DNA from: Daphnia carinata
Lineage: Eukaryota > Arthropoda > Branchiopoda > Diplostraca > Daphniidae
Reading direction: 5' to 3'
Assembly: GCF_022539665.2 (NCBI RefSeq)
Contig: NC_081338.1
Coordinates: 6,746,446 to 6,810,445 of the forward strand
DNA length: 64,000 nt
The translations under genes were made by a program, and so were the position numbers. Shown here piece after piece: positions 1-10,977 of the stretch (positions are counted from its first letter, which is position 1; each line of letters opens with the position of its first letter). The notes under the pieces were generated by a model. It searched no databases and was not told the DNA's origin. It saw only the letters and a program-made list of their open reading frames with translations.

Positions 1-41
1 GTCATTCGTAATCTTATTTCTTTCATTTTCCTTTATAACAG

Positions 42-142
42 CAGACCCTGGCGGCCCTGGCATCTGTGCATTCATCCTGACACTCTTCTCTTTCCTGCTA
101 ATTTTGGCCACTTTCCCGCTCTCGCTATGCTTCTCTGTCAAG
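42..142 (+). CDS. Copy A exon 1: membrane hairpin of stomatin-like protein
   Basis: It encodes [10 protein letters not shown] followed by a hydrophobic run of about 22 residues containing TFPLSLC. The proline in the middle of such a segment is the feature that makes stomatins a hairpin rather than a spanning helix (family knowledge). The exon starts after a CAGCAG double acceptor, so position 42 or 45 may be used. It ends on a codon boundary at a GTAAGT donor. It needs one base from an upstream leader exon to complete its first codon. It differs from the copy B exon at six bases, all silent. Confidence 0.95.
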
Positions 143-3100
143 GTAAGTCACCCCCCCCCCCCCTTTTTTTTTTTTTTCCTCAATTTGAGTGTCTTAGAGG
201 GGGGGGGGAACCATTTCAATCAATCGGCTTAAATGGCGAATGGTTTCTTTATTTTTATTTATTTGTTAATTTATCTATTTTTTTTTTTTTCGATTTTCAT
301 TTCGCTTTTTAATTTATCGACGTTTCCTGTTTGGCACCGGTTCCCTAATACGGTTAAGTGCGTCATCATGCGCGATGTTTCGACACTGCGTTCCTCAATC
401 CGTTTACAAACGCTTTCGTGATTATTAATGAACATATGCATCGTTAGTTTCTCCGGACAACTTCACTCATCTGAGAAAGGTTGAAACGGAACTTAACAAA
501 CTTTGAGATAGAAAGAAAGTTATCAAAAACTTTTCGCTATCCTCCCTGCCCTTAAAAAAAAAAAAATTAAATTTTCTAACTTTAATTCTCTGTTGAAGTG
601 AGTTTCATTTTTACCCAATGCCTCCCTTTAAAAAAAAACAAAAAAACAAAAAAACAAAAACAAAAGGGAATATCAGTAAAATGTCCAACCGGAATAACGC
701 AGTCAAAATGAAGATGCATTCATCCGCAGTGCAGACAAAAACACTTGAGGAATATTCAGGAGCTTTCTCTTCCTTTTTTCGTTGTTGTTGTTGTTGTTGT
801 TGTTGTTCCCTACTCCTGTCACGTATTCTCCTGAGATAAACAGCATTATAGGAAAAGAGAAGAAGAAAAGAAGCCAGGTTTGTTGTTTAGCCGAGAGCGC
901 ATTATTAGCTCTGCTCTCAGTGCCTCTTCAGGCAATAAAGAGAATGGGCATGGGCGGTAGTAGCGGGAGGGGGGGGGGCCCAAGAGTCCCGAAGAGACAA
1001 ACCGGCTACCTTCACTCGTGTGGCGTTTTGTTTCGTAACAACACGAAGAGCTCGATAGAGAATGGGAGACTATGGTATTGCGTCCTGAATAGAACGATGT
1101 AAGGGCTTTGACTTGGATCTTCAAAAAGCAAGGCATCTAAAAACGAGGGAGCAGGACGTTGGCCTTAATTGGAAAGTTGATGTTGGATGCGGTCCAGCCG
1201 GGAGCAGGGGCCCTTTTCATCCTATTTAAGCAAAAAGATTAGATTGTCGACAAAAAAGGCGAACAAGGTTTTAAATAATGGCAGCGCGCACAGCAGCAGC
1301 AGCAGCAGCCAACGTATACAAATGGACGTTGTCAATAGTAGCACATTAGTTATGCAAACTAAAGGAAAATTTTTCTCTTTCCCAATCTATTTAATCCATT
1401 GCCGTACCCGATGTCGGGGATCTTTGAATTTGTTTTATACACGTTAACTGAGTTGTGTATAAATCTTGAGTCCGTTTTTTTTTTTTTGTTTCTTAGATCG
1501 AATTATTTCACAGGGCGGGGAACTGCGCATTTTTTTTTTTAATGTTGTCTCTTTAATGTTCGTTGGTTTTTTCTATAGGTGGTACAAGAATACGAACGAG
1601 CTGTCATTTTCCGCTTGGGTCGTTTGCTCAAAGGAGGCGCCCGCGGTCCCGGTATCTTCTTTATCGTGCCCTGCATCGATACTTATCGTAAAATTGATCT
1701 TCGTACCGTCTCCTTCGATGTCCCACCGCAAGAGGTAAGCACATCGTTTTTCTCTTTTATTGTTGTGTTTGTCTTGTGTGTTTGTTTTTTTGTTTTTTTT
1801 CCTCTTGTGTGTCTATTTCTTTTCGTACTTTAAATGACGCGTTACCGTTCATTGTCCCTCTCCTTCATGGCCGTCTTCTTCGGTTTCAAAAGGAAATTGT
1901 TCCGTTATTATTTTTTTTTCCCGCGTTCCGTGAATTTTTTGGCGTCGATAAACGCGGGTAAACGTCGGAACGAGGATTTATTATAGTTCGGCGGATGGAA
2001 TGGAGATATTCACATTCTCGTTATTGATTTTCTACCACGTTCAACAGATCCGCGTAGAATTTTCCCGTATTTGTTTCAATAGAATTTAATCATTCTTTTC
2101 TTTTTTTCAATTGTTCAAGAAAGGGATTTTTTTTTTTCAATCATTTTTCTTTCTAAGTTCCTGTTTTACGTCGAAGATTTTCTTTTTATTTATTTCGTGG
2201 CACTCTCGTTTTCAACTGATCTTTCAGATAAAAAAAAAAGAGAGGCATGTCAGAAATGATTTCGGGGAGCGAGGTGTACCCGAAGACTTCAGTTATTAAT
2301 CATCTTTAAATCATTTATTATATTGTTGGCGTTTTTGGGTTCGATTCGTTTTATCATTTCCTTTAACATCTCCTACCACTGAGAAACCTTAATTAAATTA
2401 GCGTTTGTGTTTTTGGGGGCGTTTTTTTTTTCTTTCTTTTTACTTGAGTTTTTCGATCGTTTTTATCTTCCTGTTTTCGTTTTTAAATATTAGAGAGAGA
2501 CATAACATAGTGAGAGATTGCACCAAACGAAAAGGGAGTGATGACATTTCGTCATTCAACATGCAATTCTATTTTCTAATATTTTTTTTTTTTTGGCTGG
2601 AAATAATGATTTAAGAGAAAGAAAAAAAAAAGAAAGCAAAAGGAGGGGACGAAGCGGGTGGAATCAAACGAGAAATATTAGAAACTTGCACACCGCCACC
2701 TTGTGTTATCAATGCAGGTCTTGTCGCGTGACTCGGTCACGGTGAGCGTAGACGCCGTAGTCTACTACCGCGTCAAAAACCCCATCATGGCCACCAACAA
2801 CGTCGAGGACTACAGGTTAGCCCCAATTAAACACCCCCCCCCCCCAAAAAAAAAAAAAAAATAAATAAAATAAAATAAAATAAAATAAAATAAAAGCTAA
2901 ATTTTGCAACACCAAAACACGAATAAAAACAAATAAAAATTCAATTGCCGTGTCTTAAAAAAAAAAAAAAAAAAAAAAAAAGAAAAGCAAAACTAATACG
3001 ATAAATCCTTTGTAGATAAGCCTTTGTTTGATTTAAACACACCAACATTTGTGTTTCTACCTTCCTTTTAATTGATTTAAAACAAAAATTTTCGTTCAAA

Positions 3101-6100
3101 AACTGGAGTAGATTCTTGCACGAGTGTGGGAAGTTTTTTTGCTTGTTGAGGATTGCATCCCGATTTGCATGGATGAATATTTAAAGCTAAAACCTGCTTA
3201 TTTTTTTATTTTATTTTGTTTACTTCCTTTATGGTTTGATTCATTTTTGATTTTTTTAATTTCGTTTTTCTTTCAGAACGGTGTCGTCATTCATTAAAAA
3301 AAAAAAAAAGAAGAGCTTGGCACAATGTTCAGTTTTCCCTTTTATTGACACTAAAGCTCGGCGAGAAAAAAAAAATTAATAAACCAAGCGAAGGAGGGGG
3401 AGGGTCGGGGGGGGGGGCGCAATTAAAGTCGTACCTGAAACGGTGGAGGCCAGCGCAGTTCTTTTTGTTCGTCTTTCGTGCTAATTCTCTACAGATATGC
3501 TAATAGGCCCGTTCGTTTGAATGCTAGGTGTGTTTGGTCACTATTATGTCTCTCCAAATCGAGCCGCCATCTTTTTTTTTTTGTTTATGTTTCCTTTTCC
3601 CAGAGATGACGGTACTTAAAACAAATGATTAATTAATCTAGCTACAATGTTTTTAGCGGACCGTGGCACAATGAAAAATGATTTGTCCCATGTCGGTCTT
3701 CGATCTTCATCCATTGGTTTATTTTTAAGTTCCGTTTTTATTTTTTCTTCTACACTTCCATTTCTATACAGAATTCATTTTAAGACACTTCTCCCGCCGA
3801 AAGCATTGGCACACGTTAGTCTCGAAATCCTAATCGGTTTCATCGTTTTCTTTGCCGTCTGGTTCACAGATGATTCCGAATTATTATTAGCCTACATCCA
3901 ACACATCACCACATCTATGTTTGCATGATCCTTCTTTATATTGTCCAGATCTTGTCACGTGACTCCGTGACGGTGGCCGTCGACGCGGTCGTCTATTACC
4001 GCGTGCAAAATCCAACCATAGCCGTTTCCAATGTGGAAAATTTCAGGTAAAATTCATCAAAAAAAAAAAAAAAAAAATATCAACAAACAAACAAAAAAAA
4101 AAAAACGAAAACAAAAAGCGGCTTTAACGAATGTTGGAACACAACAAAAAGCCTAAAATCACTAACCCAAGTTCATGAACCATACATCAGTTGTACCACC
4201 GATAGAACACACATTTATTATTTTTGTTACAATTTTTTTTTTTCTCCAGCTTCTATTTGTCACATATTAGAACCCCTATTTATTTTTGAAAAAACGAAAC
4301 ATCTGCAATTTGCGTTATATTATTATTTATTTGTTTAATTTTCTTCTTGATATGATCACCCTTTTAGTGTGTTTTGGAATGTAGCTCGTCTGCTCTTTTC
4401 ACTACCCCCACTCAGTAATTGGTTTCTTTCGTATTGCCCGGTCGGAGCAGCCATTTTTTTTTTCTTTTGAATATTGGTAAACACAATTTTGAAGTTCATG
4501 AAAAAAAAAAAAACTGCATTTGGTTCCAATGGAACGTTCCTTTCCGAACACGTGATCAGCTATTTTTGGTGTATTTTTTTAATAATTTCTTTTGCCAGCC
4601 TTGGTATAAAACCATAGGCAAATTTCGAATTCTCTTTTTGGTTATTTTTCATTTCCTTTTTTTTCTTAATTTTTGAGGAAGGATGTGAATCGATGAGTTC
4701 GTTAGTGTTAAGGGCCTATTAGCACGTACAATAACAGCAACAAACATTCTCGCAGTCGTTTTAATGAGAACGTAAGCTATACAAGTATTACACCCTCCCT
4801 TCTGCTCCCCTTTCAGAGCTGGCAAACATGCAATTCAATGATATCTACTTTTGTTTTATTTCCAATTTTGAATGACGAATCCTGTCGAGCTCATTGGGTT
4901 CTTCTGTTTATATGGTCTTTGTGTTAAAGTTATTAAATGTAATCATGTTTTCTTCAAATGAGTTTTATGGATTGCGATTATTATATTTTCTAAAGCAGGA
5001 CGCTCCCACGTTACCTATTTGATTTTTTGACAGTAATCACCATTTTTTTTGCGAGTGTGTTTCTTAAGTTAAACAAAGACGGAAAAGTCCCTCTTTTGTT
5101 TTGTTTACATTTTCGCTCTCCATTATTTGTTGGTTAAATGGTTTTATTTGGCGTGAGAAAGAGAAAACCTCGCATGTCCTGTTCTCATCTTTATTATTCT
5201 ATACTTCAACATTCGTTACAATATTCTATCCCGTTATCCATTTATTGTTTATATTGTGTTCTGAAATTCCATTCGTTGTTGTCAGAAGTCTTAGTATGAT
5301 CTGCCTAAGGTCTAAGGTGGATGACTGAGATTGATACTTCCGCTAAAATTGGACCCGCTCGCTACAATTCAAACGTTTCTTCTTTACGTAGGCCGTATGA
5401 AAGAAGCTAGATGTCAAGTATCAATGTCAGTAACATCTTTGCAAAGACATACAACTCGATCACGATTCTTAAATGAAACCATTTTGCTGTTGAATGGATT
5501 CATTTGCACATCTCGTGTGGGTCATGTCACTTGCATAGCACAAGAACACACAAACACGACATTTACACGATTTTGCCTTTCCCTCATACACGATGCATGT
5601 TTGATTAGAATCCAGAGAGTCATACGGGTACCTAATTTCTTGTAAAGCCAAACTACGTAATTTCCTGTATTCCAAAATTTTTCTGTTTATTGCGTATACC
5701 GTTGCGACTCTCTTGGCTCTTCAATTGTAAAAAAAAAACCTTTTACCTTATCCCATTATTCCTATGTCATTCCTACGATCCCCCGCTATTCTATCAGTTT
5801 GCTAACTTTCCACTTGTACACCAACAGCCATTCGACCCGTTTGCTGGCGGCCACAACGCTACGTAACGTCTTGGGTACCAAGAACTTGGCCGAAATCCTG
5901 TCGGAACGCGAGACCATCTCGCACACTATGCAGAGCTCATTGGACGAGGCCACCGACCCTTGGGGTGTTAAAGTGGAACGCGTTGAAATGTAATTTCATT
6001 AGTTTTTTATTTTTTATTTTTATTTTTTCTTAAATGTGTGGTAGTTAACGATTAATGTGCCTTTTAAACAGTAAGGACGTTCGCTTGCCAGTGCAACTGC

Positions 6101-6440
6101 AACGAGCCATGGCTGCCGAAGCTGAGGCTGCCCGTGAAGCTCGTGCTAAAGTAATTGCTGCTGAGGGAGAACAAAAAGCCTCTCACGCTCTTAGGGAAGC
6201 CGCTGAGATTATCTCCGAATCTCCTGGCGCCCTTCAGGTAAATACTTAATGTTTAACGTGTAAAGAAAAGCGGATTCTTCTAAACCTATTTTGGTGTGTG
6301 TGCCCATGCAGTTGCGCTACCTCCAGACGCTCAACACCATCTCGGCCGAGAAGAACTCTACCATCATCTTCCCGTTGCCAATTGACATCCTCAAACATTT
6401 CTTAAAACCCGACAAGAAGGAGAAGAAAGAAATGAGGTAA
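42..6440 (+). CDS. Stomatin-like (band 7/SPFH) protein, copy A, spliced core without its first exon
   Basis: This is a membrane-associated scaffold of the stomatin family. Family members sit as a hairpin in the inner leaflet, oligomerise and modulate ion channels and transporters. The coding exons are 42-142, 1579-1734, either 2718-2815 or 3949-4046, 5828-5989, 6072-6237 and 6312-6440, giving 269 residues plus an unseen N-terminus. The order is a membrane hairpin, then the SPFH domain with [16 protein letters not shown] and [15 protein letters not shown], then the C-terminal [15 protein letters not shown] and FPLPIDIL motifs. All junctions have GT-AG borders and consistent phases. The first exon must lie left of the window because exon 1 begins mid-codon. 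The closest type I recognise is insect band 7 protein CG42540/AGAP004871. Relative to copy B it has Ser-His-Ala in place of Ser-Arg-Ala in the fifth exon, and a different tail. Confidence 0.95.
143..1578 (+). other. Copy A intron 1
   Basis: This intron still aligns in patches with copy B intron 1, for example around positions 225-245, 325-375 and 418-445, which shows the two genes are true tandem duplicates. It also carries C, T and G homopolymers, a GTT run and a CAG run. I see no coding exon in it. Confidence 0.85.
781..806 (+). repeat. GTT trinucleotide microsatellite
   Basis: About nine uninterrupted GTT units lie within copy A intron 1. A shorter CAG run lies at 1291-1309 in the same intron. 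Both are simple repeats with no coding role that I can see. Confidence 0.9.
1579..1734 (+). CDS. Copy A exon 2: start of SPFH domain
   Basis: It has 52 codons in phase 0 at both ends, between a TATAG acceptor and a GTAAGC donor. It encodes [20 protein letters not shown], the near-invariant opening of the stomatin SPFH domain, and ends in FDVPPQE. There are about 15 differences from copy B in the first 117 bases and none in the last 39. Only one changes an amino acid: Ile in A, Val in B. Confidence 0.96.
1735..2717 (+). other. Copy A intron 2
   Basis: T-rich intron with long T runs and no credible exon. Its last 25 bases match the corresponding copy B intron exactly, while the body does not align by eye. 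Confidence 0.85.
2718..2815 (+). CDS. Copy A exon 3a (alternative to 3b)
   Basis: The 98-nt exon encodes [19 protein letters not shown] followed by [13 protein letters not shown], then the first two bases of the next codon. It covers the SPFH beta-strand region. It has the same length and phase as exon 3b at 3949-4046. Joining 3a to 3b shifts the frame and reaches a TGA early in 3b, so only one of them can be used. The 98 bases are identical to copy B exon 3a. Confidence 0.93.
2816..3948 (+). other. Copy A intron between exons 3a and 3b
   Basis: It contains an A-rich microsatellite of TAAAA-type units (about 2862-2895), further A and G homopolymers and no credible exon. The last 22 bases before exon 3b match the copy B intron exactly. 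Confidence 0.8.
3949..4046 (+). CDS. Copy A exon 3b (alternative to 3a)
   Basis: The 98-nt exon encodes [19 protein letters not shown] followed by [13 protein letters not shown]. It ends with two bases of the next codon, exactly like 3a. It differs from 3a mainly in the second half ([13 protein letters not shown] against [13 protein letters not shown]), so the choice changes one face of the SPFH domain. If both exons are skipped, exon 4 is read out of frame and stops after 12 codons. The sequence is identical to copy B exon 3b, including the first 14 bases of the following intron. Confidence 0.93.
4047..5827 (+). other. Copy A intron between exons 3b and 4
   Basis: AT-rich intron with A and T homopolymers. 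The only open frames are short and of low complexity, and I see no exon in it. Confidence 0.8.
5828..5989 (+). CDS. Copy A exon 4: SPFH domain
   Basis: This 162-nt exon enters in phase 2 and leaves in phase 2. It encodes [20 protein letters not shown] and then the segment through [20 protein letters not shown]. It is identical to copy B for about the first 147 bases and then differs at three of the last 15, which looks like the edge of a conversion tract. The donor is GTAATT. Confidence 0.96.
6072..6237 (+). CDS. Copy A exon 5: end of SPFH domain and helical region
   Basis: This 166-nt exon enters in phase 2 and leaves in phase 0. It encodes [20 protein letters not shown] and the charged helical segment [12 protein letters not shown], which drives oligomer packing in stomatins. 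Copy A reads [20 protein letters not shown] where copy B reads [20 protein letters not shown], so this is the most diverged exon at the protein level. Confidence 0.96.
6312..6440 (+). CDS. Copy A exon 6: C-terminus and stop
   Basis: It encodes [20 protein letters not shown], then [10 protein letters not shown], then a short lysine-rich tail ending KKEMR and TAA. The start follows a GCAG acceptor in phase 0. An AG-GTAACT overlaps the stop, so a longer isoform that splices out before the stop is conceivable, but I see no matching exon. No close AATAAA was found downstream. Confidence 0.95.
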   Translation: MRYLQTLNTISAEKNSTIIFPLPIDILKHFLKPDKKEKKEMR

Positions 6441-7900
6441 CTTGCGAGAAAAAATTAACGTCAACTAGCAAAGGAAGAGTCGGTCATTCAAACAACCGTT
6501 GAATCATTGTAAACAAACTCTGACAAACTGTTTATCATTATGGTGCTTCTAATTTTACGTATATTAATTCTGCTGGTCTCATGGTCGATGGGGAACACTT
6601 CTTCACAATTGCATTTCGAAGGTTGGACGAGTATGGGGCACCTTCTTTTGCCCCCATTCGTAGCTTTTGGACAATTCAACTAAACAAAAACATGTATTGG
6701 TAGACGCACTTTTATCTTCAAAACAATATGCATCAAACTCAATCCACACAGAAGAACAGAAAAACAAAACAAGCAGCACATCAACTGTATAATTTCTACG
6801 ACAAAAAGACGACGAAGGTTTCATAATCGAACGCGGCCCATTTGCATTTTTTTCCACGTCATTGTTATTCTCTACCCCTATACTCTTTCTATAAGAACCC
6901 ATCTAATAAGAGTTCTTAATTCTCTAGTCAAATTCGGTTTTCCCTTCATATTAGTCATTGGCTAATAATTGCGGCTGGCACGTATCGCCAGTTCGTTCAC
7001 AAAACTGCTGTTACCGTTGAAACACTTCGATCTGGTTCAGAAATTAGCACGAATTAGTTGATTTTAAATATCATCGATAATGTTTGTTTTCTAGCTCCAG
7101 CAATGTCAAATATCCTTCTTCCCTTTCTCCCTCTCTTCTCCTTCGATCTTACGGTTCTCTTTAGTGTCATTCACATTGATTGCCCGTGTTAGGTTGTTAT
7201 TCTGCCGTTACCTGGCTGATTGAGTGCTGGAATGGCGAATTTCAACGGGCGAGGCTGTTTGTATTTTATTTTATTTTTTTTCTTCATTTGTTTTTTTTTG
7301 TCACATAAATATGCCCATCACTTGTTGTTAATTTTTGCCAAATCTTTTGGCAAAAAGACGTCTTGTGATAACCTCCTATCTACCTTTAATTATAACATTC
7401 TTTTTCGTCCAAAGAAATATCAATATAAAAATCAAAGATCTGAACTTGTACTGCTACACCTCAAAACGTCAAGGTAATTACCTAACTTATAGTTATAACT
7501 TAATTTAATGGAACGTCAAAATTTAATATTCGCCTAAATGTAATATGTTAATCTTATATTCGTGAACCTCGTTCAATTTCTAACCTAAATCATACATGAT
7601 TTGCTATATGCAGGTTCATTTAAAGTAAAAAAAAAACTTAACACTGATATTGGCCCGAGAATTCCCCAAATTTGTTGTCAAACAATGCAAATTTAGACTT
7701 TCTTGCCATGCAATGAAACTTAACCAATTACAATCCAAATTAATTAGGTGACGATCTCGAGGCGCTACGATGACTGGTATTTATGAACTGAGAGTAACTA
7801 AACATTCTTAAACCGAATTAGGGTGGTAAGGGGTAATACCTAAATTGTTAGAACATTGTTATCAGATGGCGATGCAGGTTCTCTATGAACTACCTGAATA
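6441..7900. other. Intergenic DNA downstream of copy A
   Basis: I see no convincing exon or RNA gene. The sequence changes from homopolymer-rich to evenly mixed AT-rich DNA at around 7 kb. The nearest AATAAA is at about 7897, which is far for a poly(A) signal of copy A. Confidence 0.6.
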
Positions 7901-7960
7901 AACGGTTAGCTAGTGCACAAAAATTGTACTTAACGTTCGTTACCGCGCGAGAAATGGACA

Positions 7961-8673
7961 ATGAATTTCTATCAAATATGGCCCTCCAAACAGTATAGCC
8001 ATCTAGCGGTACAGTAATACCACCGAGTACGTGACACAACGCTAGCACGCCAGAAGGCTACAGCACTAAAGCGATGCAGCACAAATTCGGTATATTTCAA
8101 AAACGATTAACTTAATGAAAAGAGAAGAATTTTCCCGAAATGAGCATTCTATTTGGGTATATTCTGAGTAAATGATTAACTAAAGAACAAAAATTGTCAA
8201 TGAACGAGTCGGTCGTTAAATGGCGTTATATAGTGAAGAAGCACAAGTGAAGATTGTGCTGTACCGTACTAGTGCGCCAACTTCAGTTTGAGAAAGTCGG
8301 GCTTATTTTCAAGCACGGTCGTCAAATGGCGTTATATACTTAACGGTACTGCGCGAGGAATGCACAATGTATTTCTACTAAACATGGTCTGCCAAACAGT
8401 ATAGCCATCTAGCGGTTTAAAACTACCACCGAATATTTGAAATAATGCTAGCGCGGCTGTATGCTACAGTGGTAGCGCGGTACAGCAGACAGTCGGGCTT
8501 TCTGCTGTATCGCAGGTAGGTTGAGAGAAGTCGGGCCTATTTTGTCGGGCTTATTTTGTCGGGCTTATTTTGAAGCTAAACTTCTTGAATACCGGGAACT
8601 GTTGAGTGAAGTAAAATTTGATTCCTTACCAATAGATGGCTACACTGTTTGGTGAGTCGTCTGCGGTATAAAT
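7961..8673. mobile_element. Non-autonomous inverted-repeat (MITE-like) element
   Basis: The left end (7961-8006, containing CCAAACAGTATAGCCATCTA) reappears as an imperfect reverse complement at 8634-8673. A direct partial copy lies at 8371-8420, and a second internal motif is repeated at 8211 and 8317. A related end occurs at 14863-14905. There is no coding capacity. It reads as a short DNA-transposon derivative, possibly nested. The exact ends and target-site duplication are not resolved. Confidence 0.6.
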
Positions 8674-8836
8674 TCTAGGTTTACCAGATGTAAGCTTGCA
8701 GCCTAGTTGTTATGCTGGTGTGTAATTGTATGGCAATCCGTTTTACCCCCCCCCCCCAAAAAAAAATGCGAGAAACAAAGAAGGTTTTTTTGTGTATCGA
8801 AAAAATATTTTTAATGCTATTATTTTGCATTCACAG

Positions 8837-9560
8837 AATTTTAGCGGGGGATCAAGTCAAGTCTGGAAGTGTTACAGGATGGAAGAGTGAGCCTACAGTT
8901 GAGAAAACACTGAACGTGCATTACCATTAAGGTATGAGGTAAAGTAATAGAGTATGCAAATTGTCTAATGAAAAGTACCATCTTGTGTGAATGAATCCTG
9001 TGTAACAGCAATCCCTTATAGTTCTGTCACAGCTAGAAGCCTCAAATAATTCTGCTTCTCTTGCTAAAGAACAACTTGTCCTTTACGTTCAGAGTGTTGG
9101 TGAAGCTGGGTACTTAAATGGCCCTAAAGATGTTTCACTTCGCTGGCATTGCAGCAATGAACATCATACATGGACTCTTTAGGTATGAAAGGAATTTTCT
9201 TGAAAATTTTTTGAATATATGACGAAGTATTTCTCCTCCTTTTTGCCAACCATGTCTAATCTACAAAAAAAAAATTTATCCAATAGGAAAGGATTTTCAG
9301 CATACTGGGAACACAACTAGTAACAATGCAACATTCTAGGGGTACTATTTTATCATTCAAGAGCCTTATACAATGATTTTCATCTGCAATTTGTATGGCC
9401 TTTCCGAAGCTTCTGCCAGAAGTTGAATCTATGAGTCATGTAAGTCACATGAGCAACAATTGAGATGTTTAATGGTGTTGTTTTTCTTTTCGCAGTATAG
9501 GTTAATAGTAACATTGGATCTGAAAAGATTCTTGGTTGGGGCAAGAAACTGAATAAATTG
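8837..9560 (+). pseudogene. Decayed spliced gene or transposase relic (unrecognised)
   Basis: Four exon-like blocks are bounded by good splice signals and short gaps of 56-104 nt: 8837-8931, 9009-9182, 9287-9439 and one starting at 9496. Block two reads as 57 codons including KEQLVLYVQSVGEAGYLNG, ending in TAG exactly at the donor. Block one also ends in TAA next to its donor. Block three reads ERIFSILGTQLVTM before a stop, faintly like the C-terminal end of hAT-type transposases. The repeated stops suggest a dead gene or a non-coding transcript. Function is unknown. Confidence 0.35.
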
Positions 9561-9639
9561 TAATGATTGGATGGATGACATGACATTTCTATACTTCATT
9601 CGGATTCCCGAGACGGTATTTTATATTTTAAAAATTGAA

Positions 9640-10020
9640 GTGCATATCTGGGCTCCCTTCCTTTCCGTAGCCCCGTTTCCCCTTGACTCGTAATAAGCCC
9701 GTAGGGGGTCATGCCCCTACTGTACGGTATATATAAAAATAACATATACCGAGGTTTGGAGGGCTCTGGCCGGAAAGGGGACGTGGAGGTCCGCTTAGTC
9801 CGATGATGTGTTCACGGAGGGCGACGTGGCTACCCACAAATCCGAACTAAAGGTTAATCGCTCCAGTAAAAATGTTCCATATCTTCGGCTCTTCTTCCGG
9901 CTTCTCTTAGCCAATCACCGGGTAATCTCCCCGGTGGGTCAACAAGGCAGTGTCTCCCCCTGCCTGGGTTGACGGCAACTTTTGAAAGGGCTATTGTGCC
10001 TTTTTAAAGTTGCAAAAATA
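9640..10020. repeat. GC-rich, repeat-like segment with short palindromes
   Basis: This segment is more GC-rich than its surroundings. It contains short inverted pairs, such as CGGTATAT and ATATACCG around 9725-9752 and CCGGG with CCCCGG near 9917-9935. It resembles the tail of a degenerate transposable element, but I do not recognise the family and see no open frame. Confidence 0.3.
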
Positions 10021-10229
10021 ATTCTAGTGTGCAGAGAATTGTCAATACATTTTTTTTTATAAAATATTTTTTGCAAAAAATTGTTTCTTTCTTTGTCTGT
10101 GTTTACAATGTTCACACATTACATTTATCAATTTTTTTTTATTTAGCTTGCTCACTTCACCTTTAATGTTTTTGCTTCTATTGATGGTAACTATTGTTTC
10201 CATTGATTTATCGTATCCTTGCTTTAATA

Positions 10230-10296
10230 TACTGGGATTCGAACTTCAGACATCTGACATCACAGACCAGCGCTCTTCCACTGAGCCATAAGGTAC
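10230..10296 (-). repeat. tRNA-like sequence, probably SINE or tRNA-derived fragment
   Basis: On the minus strand there is a good A-box (TGGCTCAGTGG), a D-stem GCTC/GAGC, a seven-base anticodon-type loop with GTG in the anticodon position, and a B-box (GTTCGAATCCC). The T-stem and acceptor stem do not pair, so it is not a functional tRNA by eye. Confidence 0.45.
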
Positions 10297-10387
10297 TATA
10301 CATATAGTAATTCACATATGAAAGCATATGTACGTATGCAGTTTAAACAAGGTCTTTTAGGAAGAAATTAATAAGTTGTTAGCGTTG

Positions 10388-10453
10388 TAGTTGGCTTGGT
10401 TGTAAAGCATTGGACTGGTGTGCCGATGGTCTGGGGTTCGATTCCCAAAACAG
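10388..10453 (+). repeat. Second tRNA-like sequence, opposite orientation
   Basis: It contains a D-arm-like TTGGCTTGGTTGTAAAGC and a B-box GGGGTTCGATTCCC with a mostly paired T-stem. The acceptor stem does not form. Being within 100 bases of another tRNA-like unit in the opposite orientation suggests a tRNA-derived repeat rather than a gene. Confidence 0.4.
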
Positions 10454-10595
10454 TTGACATATATGGAGGTAAAAGTAAAAACAAAAATCAAGTGAAAATA
10501 AAGCATTTTATTGTCCCTCCATCCACCCTCAAATCCACCACTAACATTTACATTTTAAAATACAATACAATACATACATACATACATAACTAACT

Positions 10596-10916
10596 AACAG
10601 GCTGGCTGCCACGCCACTAACAACTACACTATCTACGTCGCTATCAGAAAGATAGCGACCAAGGGGAACTGTCCGCTGACAAGTCCGGGCTGATGAAATG
10701 GTGGAGACCGTTGTGGAAACGCACATCCCGGGTCTCCACCACACATCGAGAAAAGGGAGTCCCTAAGGTGCGTTGCCTAATAAGCCTTACGGCCAATCTT
10801 GGGCAGAGGCAACTGCCCCACCTCATGGCAGATAGGCCATGAGGCAGAACAGCGCGGCCCGTCCCTATACAGCTTTAAAAAAAAGGGGATCAATATGGCG
10901 TGGCAGCCAGCATGTT
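10596..10916. mobile_element. 321-bp element with 21-bp terminal inverted repeats
   Basis: The left end AACAGGCTGGCTGCCACGCC matches the reverse complement of the right end (10896-10916) with one mismatch in 21. Inside are three hairpins: GCTATC/GATAGC at about 10639, GTGGAGACC/GGTCTCCAC at 10701-10739, and TCATGG/CCATGA near 10824. There is no coding capacity, which fits a MITE. The flanks do not show an obvious target-site duplication. Confidence 0.6.
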
Positions 10917-10977
10917 AATTAGCACAACAAATTAAACACTACAAAATACAAAGATACCATAAAAAACAGGCGATGAC

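Noticed and set aside
10230-10453. Functional tRNA genes
   Set aside because: A- and B-box-like motifs and D-arms are present in both, but the acceptor stems do not pair and one T-stem fails. Listed as tRNA-derived repeats instead.
10690-10774. Hammerhead-ribozyme-like core (CTGATGA at 10690, GAAAC at 10716, with AACGCAC and GTGCGTT able to pair)
   Set aside because: The stem II closing pair and the first pair of stem I do not form, so the three-way junction is not closed. It could be worth a covariance-model scan, but I do not claim it.
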